Shown here: positions 26,051-36,027 of the stretch, piece after piece
How positions within the stretch are numbered: position 1 is the stretch's first letter
How the letters are laid out: every line of letters starts with the position of its first letter
NCBI RefSeq assembly: GCF_002115755.1
Contig: NZ_JFKA01000001.1
Coordinates: forward strand, 186,001 to 250,000
Reading direction: 5' to 3'
From: Thalassospira mesophila
GTDB taxonomy: Bacteria > Pseudomonadota > Alphaproteobacteria > Rhodospirillales > Thalassospiraceae
Length of the DNA stretch: 64,000 nt
Notes under the pieces: model-generated
Told to the model about the DNA's origin: nothing
The model's database searches: none
The model's input: the letters and a program-made list of their open reading frames with translations, nothing else
Position numbers and translations under genes: made by a program

Positions 26051-26085
26051 AAAGCAGGCAGCCCGATCAGGTCGCCGCCTGCTTT
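26051..26085 (-). terminator. Candidate terminator overlapping the mutS 3' end
   Basis: AAAGCAGGC (26077-26085 read on the minus strand) pairs with GCCTGCTTT (26051-26059), followed by GTTTG. The stem includes the last mutS codons and the tail is not a clean T-run. Confidence 0.4.
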
Positions 26086-28796
26086 TGCAAGGCACGCAAC
26101 CGGTACAGGGCATCTAGCGCATCACGCGGCGACATATCGTCGGGGTCCATATCGTCCATGGCGCTCAACAGGGCTTTTTGCTGGTCTGACAGGGCCGGTG
26201 CGGATGATTTTTCTTCCTTTTCCACCTGCGCCATGGCGGCGGCAAACAGGGGTAAATCATCGGCCAGTTTGGCAACACCGCTGCCCTGTTGCCCTTTTTC
26301 CAGGGTTTTAAGCACCTGTTCAGCGCGTTTGATCACGGCCTTGGGCAACCCGGCCAGCTGGGCGACATGAATGCCATAGGACCGGTCCGCACTGCCGGGG
26401 CCAACTTCGTGCAAAAACACAACTTCCTCCTGCCATTCCTTGATCAGCATGGTGTGGCACGATAAATGGTCCAGCTTGGCGGCAAGGGCGGTTAATTCGT
26501 GGTAATGGGTGGCAAAAAGCCCCCGGCATTTATTCACTTCATGCAGGTTTTCCACCACTGCCCACGCGATGGACAAACCATCAAAGGTCGATGTTCCCCG
26601 GCCGATTTCATCCAAAATCACCAACGACCGGTCGGTGGCCTGGTTAATAATGGCGGCAGTTTCGACCATTTCGACCATAAAGGTCGATCGCCCGCGCGCC
26701 AGGTCATCGGCAGCACCGACCCGCGAAAACAGCCGGTCAATCGCCCCGATATGGGCCGATTGTGCGGGTACGAAAGCCCCAATTTGCGCCATCACCGCGA
26801 TCAAGGCGTTTTGGCGCAAAAAGGTCGATTTACCTGCCATGTTGGGGCCGGTAATCAGCCATAATTTTTGTTCGTCTTCCAACCGGCAATCATTGGCCAC
26901 AAACGGCGATTCGCCGGCATTTTTCAGGGCCGCTTCCACCACCGGGTGGCGTCCGGCGCGTATGTCAAACGACAGGCTGTTATCAATGATCGGGCGCACA
27001 CAGCCCTGATCGCGGGCCAACTCGCCAAGGGAGGATGACACATCCAGTCCGGCCAGTGCCTGCGCACACCGGGCAATCGGGTCGGCATGAACCAGAACCG
27101 ATGTTACCAGATCGGCAAACAGGTCAAGTTCCAGCGCCATGGCCTGATCGCCAGCCTTGGACACCCGGCCTTCAAGTTCGGACAGGGCAACGGTGGTAAA
27201 ACGCACCGCATTGGCCATGGTCTGCCGATGAATAAATTCATCAACTTCCATCATCTTGTCGCCCTGTTTGGCGGGCACCTCGATAAAATAGCCCAGAACG
27301 TTATTGTGTTTGACCTTCAGGCTGCTAATCGCAGTTTGTTCGATATAGCGGGCCTGCAAATTGGCGATCAGTTTTTTGCTTTCGCTTGAAAGCATGCGCA
27401 ATTCATCAAGCGGCGGGTGATAGCCCGTGGCAATAAAGCCGCCATCGCGCGCCATTAACGGCAGGCTTTCGGCCAGTGCCCGGCGCAGTAAATCGACCAG
27501 ATCGCCATGATGACCCATTTCCGATAAATGGTCGTTTAAGGACGCGGGCAGGGTATCAAGGCTGTTGCTTGCCGGGTGATCGAGCAGATTGCGAATGGCA
27601 AAGGCGCAGGCCAGACCATCGCGCAAGGATGCCAGATCGCGCGGGCCACCCCGGCCAATTGACAGGCGCGATAGCGCACGTTCAATATCGGGGCATTCTG
27701 ACAAGGACGCGCGTAAATCGGTGCGCAAATCATCGTGGTCATGAAAATAGCTGACCAGATCAAGGCGGCGGTTGATGCTGTCGGCCTCGGTTAACGGCGC
27801 TGACAGCCGGGCAGCCAGCAACCGTGCCCCGGCCCCGGTGCGGGTGCGGTCAATCACCGATAACAGTGATCCCTTGCGCTCGCCGGTTTGGGTCTGGGTC
27901 AGTTCAAGGCTGCGCCGGGTTGCGGCATCAATTTCCATTGCCGCGCCCTGTGCCATTCGTGTTGGCGGCGACAGGCGCGGCATCTGGCCCTTTTGGGTCA
28001 GCTCAATATAGTCAATCAACGCACCGGCGGCCGAAAGCTCGGCGGTTTCAAACCCGCCAAAGGCATCCAGGGCGGCCACGTCATACAGCTTTTTCAGGCG
28101 CAATTCGGCATTGGCGGGGTCAAACCGGGCGGCAGGCTGCGGGGTGATGATGTTTTTATAATCGTTATACAGGTCGAACATTTCCGACCGGTTCAACAAA
28201 CGGTCCGAAATCAAGACTTCGCCGGGGTCAAGCCGGGCAAGGGCAGCGCCCAGACCGGGCAGGGTGCAGGGCTGCACATAAAAATCACCGGTCGAAATAT
28301 CGAGCCACGCCACGCCCATTTTGCCGCGCACATCGGCAATGGCCGCCAGATAATTATGGCGACGCGCATCAAGCAGGCTGTCTTCGGTCAGGGTGCCAGG
28401 TGTAATCAGGCGCACCACATCGCGTTTGACCACCGATTTTGCGCCGCGTTTTTTGGCCTCTGCCGGGTCTTCCATCTGTTCGCATACGGCGACGCGAAAC
28501 CCCTTGCGGATCAAACGCTGCAAATAGGTTTCGTGGCTATGAACCGGAACCCCGGCCATGGGAATGTCGTTTCCCTGATGTTTGCCACGTTTTGTCAGGG
28601 CAATATCAAGGGCTTCGGCGGCTTTGACGGCATCGTCAAAAAACAGCTCGTAAAAATCGCCCATCCGGTAAAACAGCAGGCAATCCTGATACTGTTCCTT
28701 CAGCTCAAGGAACTGAACCATCATCGGGGTTGCGCCATCGCGGTTAAAATCGGGTGCGGTCATGGTTTTGTTGCTTGATCCGGGCATCTTGTTCAT
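26067..28796 (-). CDS. mutS: DNA mismatch repair protein MutS
   Basis: Mismatch-recognition ATPase. The 909-aa protein has the mismatch-binding N-terminal motif ([14 protein letters not shown], with the Phe-x-Glu-type FYELF), connector and lever domains, and the ABC-type ATPase with Walker [10 protein letters not shown] near residue 649, then [15 protein letters not shown] and ATHYHELT. The start at 28796 or the Met codons at 28787/28763 are all possible. Upstream of glnD on the same strand. Confidence 0.97.
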   Translation of the reverse strand: MNKMPGSSNKTMTAPDFNRDGATPMMVQFLELKEQYQDCLLFYRMGDFYELFFDDAVKAAEALDIALTKRGKHQGNDIPMAGVPVHSHETYLQRLIRKGFRVAVCEQMEDPAEAKKRGAKSVVKRDVVRLITPGTLTEDSLLDARRHNYLAAIADVRGKMGVAWLDISTGDFYVQPCTLPGLGAALARLDPGEVLISDRLLNRSEMFDLYNDYKNIITPQPAARFDPANAELRLKKLYDVAALDAFGGFETAELSAAGALIDYIELTQKGQMPRLSPPTRMAQGAAMEIDAATRRSLELTQTQTGERKGSLLSVIDRTRTGAGARLLAARLSAPLTEADSINRRLDLVSYFHDHDDLRTDLRASLSECPDIERALSRLSIGRGGPRDLASLRDGLACAFAIRNLLDHPASNSLDTLPASLNDHLSEMGHHGDLVDLLRRALAESLPLMARDGGFIATGYHPPLDELRMLSSESKKLIANLQARYIEQTAISSLKVKHNNVLGYFIEVPAKQGDKMMEVDEFIHRQTMANAVRFTTVALSELEGRVSKAGDQAMALELDLFADLVTSVLVHADPIARCAQALAGLDVSSSLGELARDQGCVRPIIDNSLSFDIRAGRHPVVEAALKNAGESPFVANDCRLEDEQKLWLITGPNMAGKSTFLRQNALIAVMAQIGAFVPAQSAHIGAIDRLFSRVGAADDLARGRSTFMVEMVETAAIINQATDRSLVILDEIGRGTSTFDGLSIAWAVVENLHEVNKCRGLFATHYHELTALAAKLDHLSCHTMLIKEWQEEVVFLHEVGPGSADRSYGIHVAQLAGLPKAVIKRAEQVLKTLEKGQQGSGVAKLADDLPLFAAAMAQVEKEEKSSAPALSDQQKALLSAMDDMDPDDMSPRDALDALYRLRALQKQAAT

Positions 28797-28924
28797 GGAA
28801 GCCTTGATACCAAACCCGGCCGCACTTGGCGAGGGGGGCCGTTATTTTGCCCTAAAGTTTTGCAATATATGATAAAATACTTGTATGAATTTCTATCGGA
28901 CCAGTGACCCAGGAGAAAACAACA

Positions 28925-29428
28925 ATGTCTGAACAACACACCACAGCCCAGGTGCCGGAACTGGTCGGCCTGTTTGATACCAAAGAATCCTTTGATGCTG
29001 CGGTACGCGCCCTGACCGATGCCGGGTTTGCCCACACGGACCTGTCAGCGCTTAGCACGCACGAGTCAATTGATGTGGCAGGCAAGGACGGGCAAACATG
29101 GTCAGACGTGCTGACCGCGATGTTTGGTGAAGTCAAATACGAGGTGCCTTTGGTGGCATCGGGCGCGATTGCGCTGTTTGGTGGTGCTGCAACGGCGGCA
29201 CTGGCACTGGCGATTGGCGCGGGTGTTGGCACGATGGCCCTGACCGATTTTATCGGCGAAGTAACCTCGACCCCGCATACCGAAGATTTTGCCAAGGCGT
29301 TGAAAGAAGGCTCGGTGGCTCTTTGGGTCCGTATTGATCCCGAACACGTTGGCGCCGAAATTCAGGCCCGCGAAATTTTTGCCCAAAATGGCGCGAAGGA
29401 TGTGCATATTCACAAGGCTGGTGAATAA
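28925..29428 (+). CDS. Small protein with a glycine-rich membrane hairpin (stress-protein-like)
   Basis: 167 aa starting at an ATG with AGGAG upstream. It has a soluble N-terminal domain (LVGLFDTKESFDAAVRALTDAGF) resembling YflT/general-stress N-terminal modules that pair with a repeat at the end (VALWVRIDPEHVGAEIQAREIFAQNGAKDVHIH). In between is a Gly/Ala-rich hydrophobic stretch (about 79-106) of the glycine-zipper kind. Function is unknown; a membrane-associated stress role is inference from fold-like features. Divergent from mutS. Confidence 0.72.
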   Translation: MSEQHTTAQVPELVGLFDTKESFDAAVRALTDAGFAHTDLSALSTHESIDVAGKDGQTWSDVLTAMFGEVKYEVPLVASGAIALFGGAATAALALAIGAGVGTMALTDFIGEVTSTPHTEDFAKALKEGSVALWVRIDPEHVGAEIQAREIFAQNGAKDVHIHKAGE

Positions 29429-29782
29429 TCGCCCCAGAATGTGCCCGGATGGAAAAGTGAATTTGGCCTGATATCAAAATATTGGGGCAAATATCCAATC
29501 CATCGCAATAAATCGCAGTAAACAGCCAAAGGCGTTTCGCAGGTCGGAACGCCTTTTTCTATGGAAAACACCCGTAAAAACCGGGTCCGGGCGGGCCGAT
29601 TTTTTCAAAATGCTGCGTCGCAACATATGGAAAAGATTGGGAAAATTTGATTTTTCATCAACTGGTCCTTTGACCAGCGTGCGGAACCCTGATTTATTAC
29701 GTACTTCCCTCAGGCAGTCCCACAATCTGTTTGCGGGGCTCACAGCTTTCCTCACCCACCATGCAAGCATCAGTGAAGACAT
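29429..29782 (+). other. Gap upstream of maeB
   Basis: No gene seen. It holds the terminator at 29528-29558 and a perfect inverted repeat CTGGTC-CTTT-GACCAG (29662-29677), which could be an operator about 110 bp before maeB. Confidence 0.55.
29528..29558 (+). terminator. Rho-independent terminator upstream of maeB
   Basis: An AAAGGCGTT/AACGCCTTT stem with an 11-nt loop and a T-run. It would end the transcript of the small stress-protein-like gene. Confidence 0.8.
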
Positions 29783-32050
29783 ATGGAAGAAAAAGAAATT
29801 AAAGTTCGTGACCGTGAAGCGCTGCTGTTTCATTCAAGTGGCCGCCCCGGAAAAATCGAAATTACCGCCTCAAAGCCGCTGACCACCCAGCGAGATTTGT
29901 CTTTGGCATATTCGCCCGGCGTTGCCGTGCCCTGTCTGGAAATTGCCAAAAACCCTGCCACCGCCTACGACTACACATCCAAGGGCAACCTTGTTGCTGT
30001 CATTTCCAACGGTACCGCCGTTCTCGGGCTTGGCAATCTTGGCGCGCTGGCGTCCAAGCCGGTGATGGAAGGCAAGGCGGTTTTGTTTAAACGCTTTGCC
30101 GATGTTGACGGGATGGATCTTGAAGTTTCCACCGAAAATGTCGACGAATTCGTTAATTGCGTGCGCTTTTTGGGGGCGACATTTGGCGGTATTAACCTTG
30201 AAGACATCAAGGCGCCCGAATGTTTCATCATTGAAAGCCGCCTGCGTGAGATTATGGATATTCCGGTATTCCATGATGACCAGCACGGAACCGCGATTAT
30301 TGCCGCCTCGGGCCTGATCAATGCCTGCGACCTGACGGGCCGTAAACTTGCCGATATCAAGCTGGTGGTGAACGGTGCCGGTGCGGCGGCCATTGCGGTG
30401 GCCGAACTGGTCAAAAGCATGGGTGTGACGCCCGATAATGTCATTATGTGCGATTCACGCGGTGTCATTTACAAGGGCCGCGAAGCCGGGATGAACCAGT
30501 GGAAATCGGCCCACGCCGCTGATACTGATGCCCGTTCGCTTGAAGATGCGATGAAGGGGGCCGATGCCGTATTTGGCCTGTCGGTCAAAGGGGCGATTAC
30601 CCCGGCGATGGTTAAAAGCATGGCCAAACAGCCGATTATCTTTGCCATGGCCAACCCGGACCCGGAAATTTCGCCCGAAGATGTTGCCGAAATTCGCAGC
30701 GATGCGATTTGCGCAACCGGCCGGTCGGACTACCCCAACCAGATCAACAATGTGCTGGGTTTCCCCTATATTTTCCGTGGTGCGCTTGATGTTCAGGCAT
30801 CCACCATTAACGAGGAAATGAAAATTGCAGCCGCCAATGCGGTGGCAGCACTGGCGCGCGAAGATGTACCTGACGAAGTGGCTGCCGCCTATTCGGGCCG
30901 TCGTTTGCAATATGGACCGGAATATATCATTCCCGCCCCGTTTGACCCGCGCCTGATCATTGCGATACCCAAGGCCGTTGCCCAGGCGGCAATGGATAGT
31001 GGCGTTGCCCGCAAGCCGATTTTTGATATGGCGGAATATGAAAATCAGCTGCGTAGCCGTCTGGACCCGACAGCGGCCCATTTGCAGCTGATTTCCGATT
31101 ATGTCCGTGCGCATCCCAAACGCATCGCCTTTGCCGAAGGCGAAGAAGAAACTGTTATTCGCGCGGCTGCTGCGTTTCGCAATTCCGGTTATGGCACGCC
31201 CATTCTGGTGGGTCGTGAAGACCGCATTTTGGAAACGGCAAAATCGCTGGGCATTGAAAGCCTGGACGGGGTTGAAATTACCAACGCTGCCCTGACCAAT
31301 GACAATCGCAAATATGCCGAATTTTTGTATCAGCGGTTGCAGCGCAAAGGCTATTTGTGGCGCGATTGCCAGCGCATGGTAAACCAGAAACGTAACGTGT
31401 TTGCCGCTGCCATGGTGGCGATGGGCCAGGCCGACGGCATGATTACCGGGTTAACGCGGAACTTTAACCGCAGCTTCACCGATATCAGCACCGTGATTGA
31501 TGCCAAAGACGGTGAAATTCCGATGGGCCTGTCGATTGCAATTGCCAAGGGCCGGACGGTGTTTATTGCCGATACCCGCGTTCATGACGAACCCGATGCC
31601 GAGCAACTGGCCGAAATTGCCATTCAGGCGGCGAAAAAAGCCCGGCAGCTGGGCCATGAGCCGCGTGTGGCAATGATTTCGCATTCCACATTTGGCAATC
31701 CCTGGACCAAGGATACCGACCGTATCCGCGAGGCGGTTGCCATTCTGGAAGGTTCGGATGTCGATTTTGAATTTGATGGCGATATGAGCGTCGATGTCGC
31801 GCTTGATACCGAACTTTTGAAACTCTATCCGTTCTGCCGTTTGTCCGGTCCGGCCAATGTTCTGGTGATGCCCGCCCTGCATGCGGCCACCACGGCATCC
31901 AAATTGCTGGGTAAACTGGGCGGTGGTACCGTGATTGGCCCGGTCATGATTGGTTTGGCCAAACCGGCCCAGATCACCCAGATGGGGGCGACGGTGAACG
32001 ATCTGGTTAATCTGGCCGCCCTTGCGGCACACGAAGCCGAACACGGCTAG
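29783..32050 (+). CDS. maeB: NADP-dependent malic enzyme with C-terminal phosphotransacetylase-like domain
   Basis: Converts malate to pyruvate and CO2 with NADP+. At 755 aa it is the long MaeB form. The N-terminal malic domain starts SSGRPGKIEITASKPL, with DDQHGTAI and the NAD(P)-binding VVNGAGAAAIAVAEL (about 1-430). The C-terminal half (about 445-755: HPKRIAFAEGEE, then GPVMIGLAKPAQ) resembles phosphotransacetylase and is usually non-catalytic and regulatory in such fusions. It has its own terminator and is near mutS, as often seen in alphaproteobacteria. Confidence 0.95.
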   Translation: MEEKEIKVRDREALLFHSSGRPGKIEITASKPLTTQRDLSLAYSPGVAVPCLEIAKNPATAYDYTSKGNLVAVISNGTAVLGLGNLGALASKPVMEGKAVLFKRFADVDGMDLEVSTENVDEFVNCVRFLGATFGGINLEDIKAPECFIIESRLREIMDIPVFHDDQHGTAIIAASGLINACDLTGRKLADIKLVVNGAGAAAIAVAELVKSMGVTPDNVIMCDSRGVIYKGREAGMNQWKSAHAADTDARSLEDAMKGADAVFGLSVKGAITPAMVKSMAKQPIIFAMANPDPEISPEDVAEIRSDAICATGRSDYPNQINNVLGFPYIFRGALDVQASTINEEMKIAAANAVAALAREDVPDEVAAAYSGRRLQYGPEYIIPAPFDPRLIIAIPKAVAQAAMDSGVARKPIFDMAEYENQLRSRLDPTAAHLQLISDYVRAHPKRIAFAEGEEETVIRAAAAFRNSGYGTPILVGREDRILETAKSLGIESLDGVEITNAALTNDNRKYAEFLYQRLQRKGYLWRDCQRMVNQKRNVFAAAMVAMGQADGMITGLTRNFNRSFTDISTVIDAKDGEIPMGLSIAIAKGRTVFIADTRVHDEPDAEQLAEIAIQAAKKARQLGHEPRVAMISHSTFGNPWTKDTDRIREAVAILEGSDVDFEFDGDMSVDVALDTELLKLYPFCRLSGPANVLVMPALHAATTASKLLGKLGGGTVIGPVMIGLAKPAQITQMGATVNDLVNLAALAAHEAEHG

Positions 32051-32114
32051 GACGGGACGGCGCAAACTCCCTGATCATGGCCCTGGGTTGTGCATGGGGA
32101 AAAAGATATGTTTT

Positions 32115-32154
32115 GATATGGCGGAAATCGGCAAAATCCGATTTCCGCCATATC
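32115..32154 (+). terminator. Strong hairpin after maeB
   Basis: A perfect 17-bp stem (GATATGGCGGAAATCGG and its complement) with a 6-nt loop, followed by TGTTTC. The tail is short, but the stability suggests termination or 3'-end protection. Confidence 0.7.
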
Positions 32155-32209
32155 TGTTTCACAGATGGATGTTATTAATCGCGGACAAAATAAGGAAGGA
32201 TTTCACCTG

Positions 32210-32662
32210 ATGCAGCGTTTTGCCCGTATTTTTGCATTTTTACTGATTTTTCCGGTGCTGGCGGGGTGCAATGACGAAGTCAAAGCCGAACCTGGCCCCG
32301 ATGAAATTACCACGGCCGTGATTGAACGTTTTCGCAACGACCCCTATGCCCGGGTGGCTCATGTGGAAAATGTTCATAAAACCAACAGTGTCAGCGGCGG
32401 GGATGGCGTGGTGACTGTCATGGTCAGCTATGACATGGTTTTTGATCGCAGCATTTCCGACTTTGCCGATGACGTGGTGGAGCAAAGCAAGCAGGCCGAA
32501 AATCTTGATGCTGCCGGTGCCGCTGCCCGTGATGCGGTGGATGTTTTGAAAATGAAAATGCTGGCCCTGAAAGAAGGCGGCTTCACCGTTGGTGACCGGC
32601 GCGGGGTCAGCAATGAAATTCGTTTGGTGAAGTCGGAAAAAGGCTGGATCTATCGGCCATAA
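32210..32662 (+). CDS. Putative lipoprotein of unknown function
   Basis: 150 aa with AAGGAAGGA upstream of the ATG. The signal peptide (MQRFARIFAFLLIFPV) ends in lipobox LAGC (Cys20) with Asn-Asp next, which could affect sorting. The mature part begins with acidic residues and contains a helical region and a C-terminal strand motif (VGDRRGVSNEIRLVKSEKGWIY). I do not recognise the family. It stands between terminators, convergent with the Bax-like gene. Confidence 0.72.
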   Translation: MQRFARIFAFLLIFPVLAGCNDEVKAEPGPDEITTAVIERFRNDPYARVAHVENVHKTNSVSGGDGVVTVMVSYDMVFDRSISDFADDVVEQSKQAENLDAAGAAARDAVDVLKMKMLALKEGGFTVGDRRGVSNEIRLVKSEKGWIYRP

Positions 32663-32725
32663 TGGCGGGGAAAATGCTCTGCGCGCACTGATCCCTTCCA
32701 GGCGATGCGGCGCATCGGGTTTGTG

Positions 32726-32756
32726 AAAAAGGGTGCCGCATCTGGCACCCTTTTTT
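32726..32756. terminator. Bidirectional terminator between the lipoprotein and Bax-like genes
   Basis: An AAAAAGGGTGCC/GGCACCCTTTTT stem with a 6-nt loop and a T-run; the A-run gives the reverse tail. Confidence 0.9.
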
Positions 32757-32788
32757 GGTCTGTATCGGTGTGTTTTATCGCGCTGCCA

Positions 32789-33778
32789 TCAGCCTTGCAG
32801 GGATGCCAGCAAATTGGGCGGCGGCGGTACATCGTCCACCGCGAATTTCATGCCATCAAGCGTATCAAGGTCATTGGCCCTCATAATCGCATGCAGGGAC
32901 TGAACGTAATCTTCGCCGCGTTCCGAATATTTGATCAGGGTTTTGGCAAGTTCCCAACCGGTAATATCGCTTCCCTCGGCGCGGCGATTGGCACGTTCTT
33001 CGCGCAATGCCGCGTAGGCAGGATGGGAATTGATATTAACGGCATAGGCCCGGACCGAATCCATCAGCGTATCAAACGCTTTGATGACGTGGGTTTTCCC
33101 CGTTTCGCGGTCTTCGGGAACAATGCCTTCTTCCTCGTTATAGGCCCATTGGCCAAACAGGGCATTGCCCTTGCGGACAAAGCGCGAGGTGCCCCAGCCA
33201 CTTTCTTCAGCCGATTGCGCTAAAATAAGCGAGGGTGGAATGATGTCGATCCGTTCAAGCAGGGCAGCGATGCCACCGCCGTCAACGCGGTAGCGTTTCA
33301 TCATTTTCTCGACCCATTTTTGCTGGGTCGGGGTGGCGGGCACACCGGCATATTCATTGCTTTGGATTGATAACAAACGATCACGGCGGGCGGCAATTTC
33401 CTCGTTTACCCGCAAGGCAAGCGGCAAAATGATGCGCAAAAAGATCTGTTTGCGCTCCGCAACCGAGCTTAGATCACGCAGGCCCTTGGGCACACGTTTG
33501 ATATAAACCCGCGGGATGTCTGTCGTCGTGCCAAGCTTGTAATCAATGCTTTTGAAATACTGGTCCAGTGCGACCACTTCGGGGTCGCGCTGATAAAGCT
33601 TTTTAACCTTGGGCTTTTCCGGTTTAACCGGCACCACGACCGAGGCGTCAATAATCATGCCAGCCGGTTTCGGGGTGATATCGAAGCCGCCAAACATCAG
33701 CACATACTGTAATCCCACCGCGCCGACAATCGACGCAAGTGCGACTTTATTGAATGTACTTTGATTTGCGCTACTCAT
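32789..33778 (-). CDS. Bax-like N-acetylglucosaminidase-domain protein
   Basis: 329 aa with an N-terminal membrane anchor (about 10-30) and a basic/Pro-rich linker, then a glucosaminidase (lysozyme-like) domain. The key motif is AQSAEESGWGTSRFVRKGNALFGQW, in parts 188-211, with the catalytic Glu at 191 or 192. E. coli Bax and FlgJ-type hydrolases share this motif. It probably acts on peptidoglycan from the periplasmic face of the inner membrane. Good ribosome-binding site (GGAGAG). No flagellar genes are nearby, so a flagellar role is not indicated. Confidence 0.82.
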   Translation of the reverse strand: MSSANQSTFNKVALASIVGAVGLQYVLMFGGFDITPKPAGMIIDASVVVPVKPEKPKVKKLYQRDPEVVALDQYFKSIDYKLGTTTDIPRVYIKRVPKGLRDLSSVAERKQIFLRIILPLALRVNEEIAARRDRLLSIQSNEYAGVPATPTQQKWVEKMMKRYRVDGGGIAALLERIDIIPPSLILAQSAEESGWGTSRFVRKGNALFGQWAYNEEEGIVPEDRETGKTHVIKAFDTLMDSVRAYAVNINSHPAYAALREERANRRAEGSDITGWELAKTLIKYSERGEDYVQSLHAIMRANDLDTLDGMKFAVDDVPPPPNLLASLQG

Positions 33779-34260
33779 TCATCTCTCTCCAGGATCATTG
33801 AACCTGTCCGTTTTTTGCGCGTGAATATCTATGACCGGGTCGCGGTATTGGTGCAATCCGAAAAAATACACACGGCAAAAACCCCCGCGAATGCTTGCGT
33901 TGCGTATCAAGACAACAACGCATGGCGCGCAAAAAAGATCGCACGCGAGGATAAAATAGTTACGAATCGGTTAATGACGGATGCTTCCATCCCGTTTTAT
34001 CAGGTCAAAACACTGTGTTTTGTTGCCTGAGCCTGTCGCACCACAAACTATAGTGTGGTTCACCACTATGTATTCAAGTGATGTTGTTCCGGTGCTGCGG
34101 GCACATGCGGAACAAATCTTCTGGCCGACAGGGGCGTCATTTTCGCGCCGACACTTCATCGGTTACGGCTTTTGCTGTTTGAAAAACCCATAACCGATGA
34201 ATTCGGCGCGAATGTGTAAATATTTTGGTCAGACAATGACCGCTAGGCTGTAAACAGCGA
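33779..34260 (-). other. Gap between the Bax-like gene and nfuA
   Basis: 480 bp without a supported gene. It holds a small hairpin, ATAGTG-N8-CACTAT, around 34050-34070 and the large double-stem inverted repeat at 34142-34212. The rest contains nothing recognisable. Confidence 0.55.
34142..34212. repeat. Large two-part inverted repeat downstream of nfuA
   Basis: The outer arms TTCGCGCCGA/TCGGCGCGAA (10 bp) and inner arms TTCATCGGTTA/TAACCGATGAA (11 bp) are both perfect. They are separated by a 3/1-nt internal loop and close a 25-nt loop. No T-run follows on either strand, so it is not a standard terminator. I saw no second copy in the window. Confidence 0.75.
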
Positions 34261-34833
34261 TCAGTATTCCGCCATCACCGGCTCAACCGCCTGCACTTCC
34301 GGCACGTAATAGCGCAGCATGTTTTCGATGCCCATTTTCAGGGTCGCTGTGCTGCTCGGGCAACCCGAGCATGCCCCATGCATTTCAAGATAGACAACAC
34401 CGTCTTCAAACTTGTGAAAGACGATATCGCCACCATCCTGCGCCACGGCCGGGCGAACGCGGGTATCAAGCAGTTCCTTGATCTGGGTTACCAGTTCGTC
34501 ATCGCCTTCGGCAGCCGAACTGGTTGCCTTGGTGGCATCGCTGCCCTGATCCAGAACGGGCTGACCCGACGTGTAATGCTCCATGATCCCGCCAAGAATT
34601 TGCGGTTTCAGGGTCTGCCATTCGCGGCTGTCTTCTTTGGTGATGGTAATAAAGTCACCGCCAAGAAATACACCGGTAATGCCTTCGACTTCGAACAGCT
34701 TGCGCGCCAGCGGCGATTTTACATGTTCGTCATTGGCGGTGAAGTTCGCAGTGCCCTGACGGCCCATAACTTCTTCACCCGGAAGAAATTTCAGGGTGGC
34801 GGGATTCGGGGTGGGTTCGGTCTGTATGAACAT
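34261..34833 (-). CDS. NfuA/Nfu-type Fe-S scaffold protein
   Basis: Iron-sulfur cluster carrier. The ATG at 34833 gives MFIQTEPTPNPATLKFLPG, the typical Nfu N-terminus, for 190 aa; a longer frame upstream adds an unlikely Met/Ala-rich leader. The N-terminal Nfu_N domain (1-90) is followed by an acidic linker and the NifU C-terminal domain with the cluster ligands C155 and C158 (HGACSGCPSS). AAGGA lies upstream. It is downstream of the DUF2333 gene on the same strand. Confidence 0.93.
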   Translation of the reverse strand: MFIQTEPTPNPATLKFLPGEEVMGRQGTANFTANDEHVKSPLARKLFEVEGITGVFLGGDFITITKEDSREWQTLKPQILGGIMEHYTSGQPVLDQGSDATKATSSAAEGDDELVTQIKELLDTRVRPAVAQDGGDIVFHKFEDGVVYLEMHGACSGCPSSTATLKMGIENMLRYYVPEVQAVEPVMAEY

Positions 34834-34982
34834 TTTCACCAAGTCCTTTTGCTGTGGCGCCGCAGTCATTGCTGTCGCGGCAGCCCTCATGTCTTTACCT
34901 TTAGCCTCTAAATGGGCCAATTTTCACAAAAGATCAAGTCCGACCATGCAACTCAGGTATTCGCAAAAATACTATATTGCGC

Positions 34983-35957
34983 CTAGCGTTGCAGGATACT
35001 GATGATTTCATTCATCTGGGTGCGTGCGCGCAACAGGTAAAAACCCAGTCCGGCAAGATGGTTGGGCAGGATAATGCCATCGGCGGATCCGTTAATCACC
35101 ATGATCGGGTCAAGTTGCGAGGCCGCCTGCAAGGATGCCACCATTTCTGCCCAAACCTGGCTGACCTGGCGCTCATTAAGGATGTTTTCAAAATCGGTGC
35201 CAAGATCGCGCAAAATCAGGCTATAGGCGTAAAGTCGGCCTTTGGTCGCATAAAAAACATCATCTGCCGTGGTATCAAAAACCGACGGATGGGCAACCTT
35301 GTTATCAAGCAGGGCGGATGCCGAGCCAAGGTCGTTGGAAAAACGCGCCAGTGTTTCCTGCAAATTGTCGGCACGGCGTTCGAACGCGGCATTACCGGCA
35401 GCCAGGCGTTCGTTATAGCGCCGTAACGCCGCAATTGCCTGGCGATATTGCTGTTCGGATGACACACCGGGCAGAAGCGAGATGCTGGGGTCAAACACCC
35501 ATTTGTCGCCGCGGAATTTTAAAACGCCAGCAGCATTATCAAGATCGCTGTCAACCTGGCTGGAACCGCGCGCCCGACCGATCTGGTCGGAAAGCTCGAT
35601 CGAGAATCGCGACAGCGCATAAATAATGCCGGTCTGGAAGTTTGGCATATTATCAAGGGCGGAACCGGGCATGAAAAACGGATCATTCGCCGTCCATTGA
35701 TGCTGGTTTACCTCGCGGTCGATCAGGCCGATGGCGGTGGCAACGGCATGGCTGCCGCCCTGATAATCGCCGCTGAAATCGGGGTTGTCGTCGATCTTTT
35801 GGACCATCAGCATCCCGACCGGGTAATAGATCAGGCACAGAACAACAATTACGGCAAAAGCCCGCAGCCAGAAACGCCCGCTGCCGAAAAATTTGCGCAT
35901 TTTTGCGCCAAATCCTTTGATGCCGCCCTTGGTGTATAGATAATCGTCTTCGATCAT
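34983..35957 (-). CDS. DUF2333 family membrane protein
   Basis: 324 aa with one N-terminal transmembrane helix (FWLRAFAVIVVLCLIYYPVGMLM, in parts about 29-52) and a large periplasmic portion. The DUF2333-like features are YYPVGML..KIDDNPDF, then NQHQWTANDPFFMPGSALDNMPNFQ (in parts) and a C-terminal GLGFYLLRARTQMNEI. Function is unknown in the family. It ends 149 nt before the nfuA start. Confidence 0.8.
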   Translation of the reverse strand: MIEDDYLYTKGGIKGFGAKMRKFFGSGRFWLRAFAVIVVLCLIYYPVGMLMVQKIDDNPDFSGDYQGGSHAVATAIGLIDREVNQHQWTANDPFFMPGSALDNMPNFQTGIIYALSRFSIELSDQIGRARGSSQVDSDLDNAAGVLKFRGDKWVFDPSISLLPGVSSEQQYRQAIAALRRYNERLAAGNAAFERRADNLQETLARFSNDLGSASALLDNKVAHPSVFDTTADDVFYATKGRLYAYSLILRDLGTDFENILNERQVSQVWAEMVASLQAASQLDPIMVINGSADGIILPNHLAGLGFYLLRARTQMNEIISILQR

Positions 35958-36027
35958 GTTTTGTCCCGGTCTGATAAATGTGCGGCTTTGAAACTAGGGT
36001 GTTGCAGGGTTGGCTGCAAGGGTATGT

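Noticed and set aside
27888..28778. Long open frame (296 codons) on the plus strand opposite mutS
   Set aside because: It mirrors the mutS codons, has biased His/Gln/Gly-rich composition and no family resemblance; a shadow of a conserved gene.
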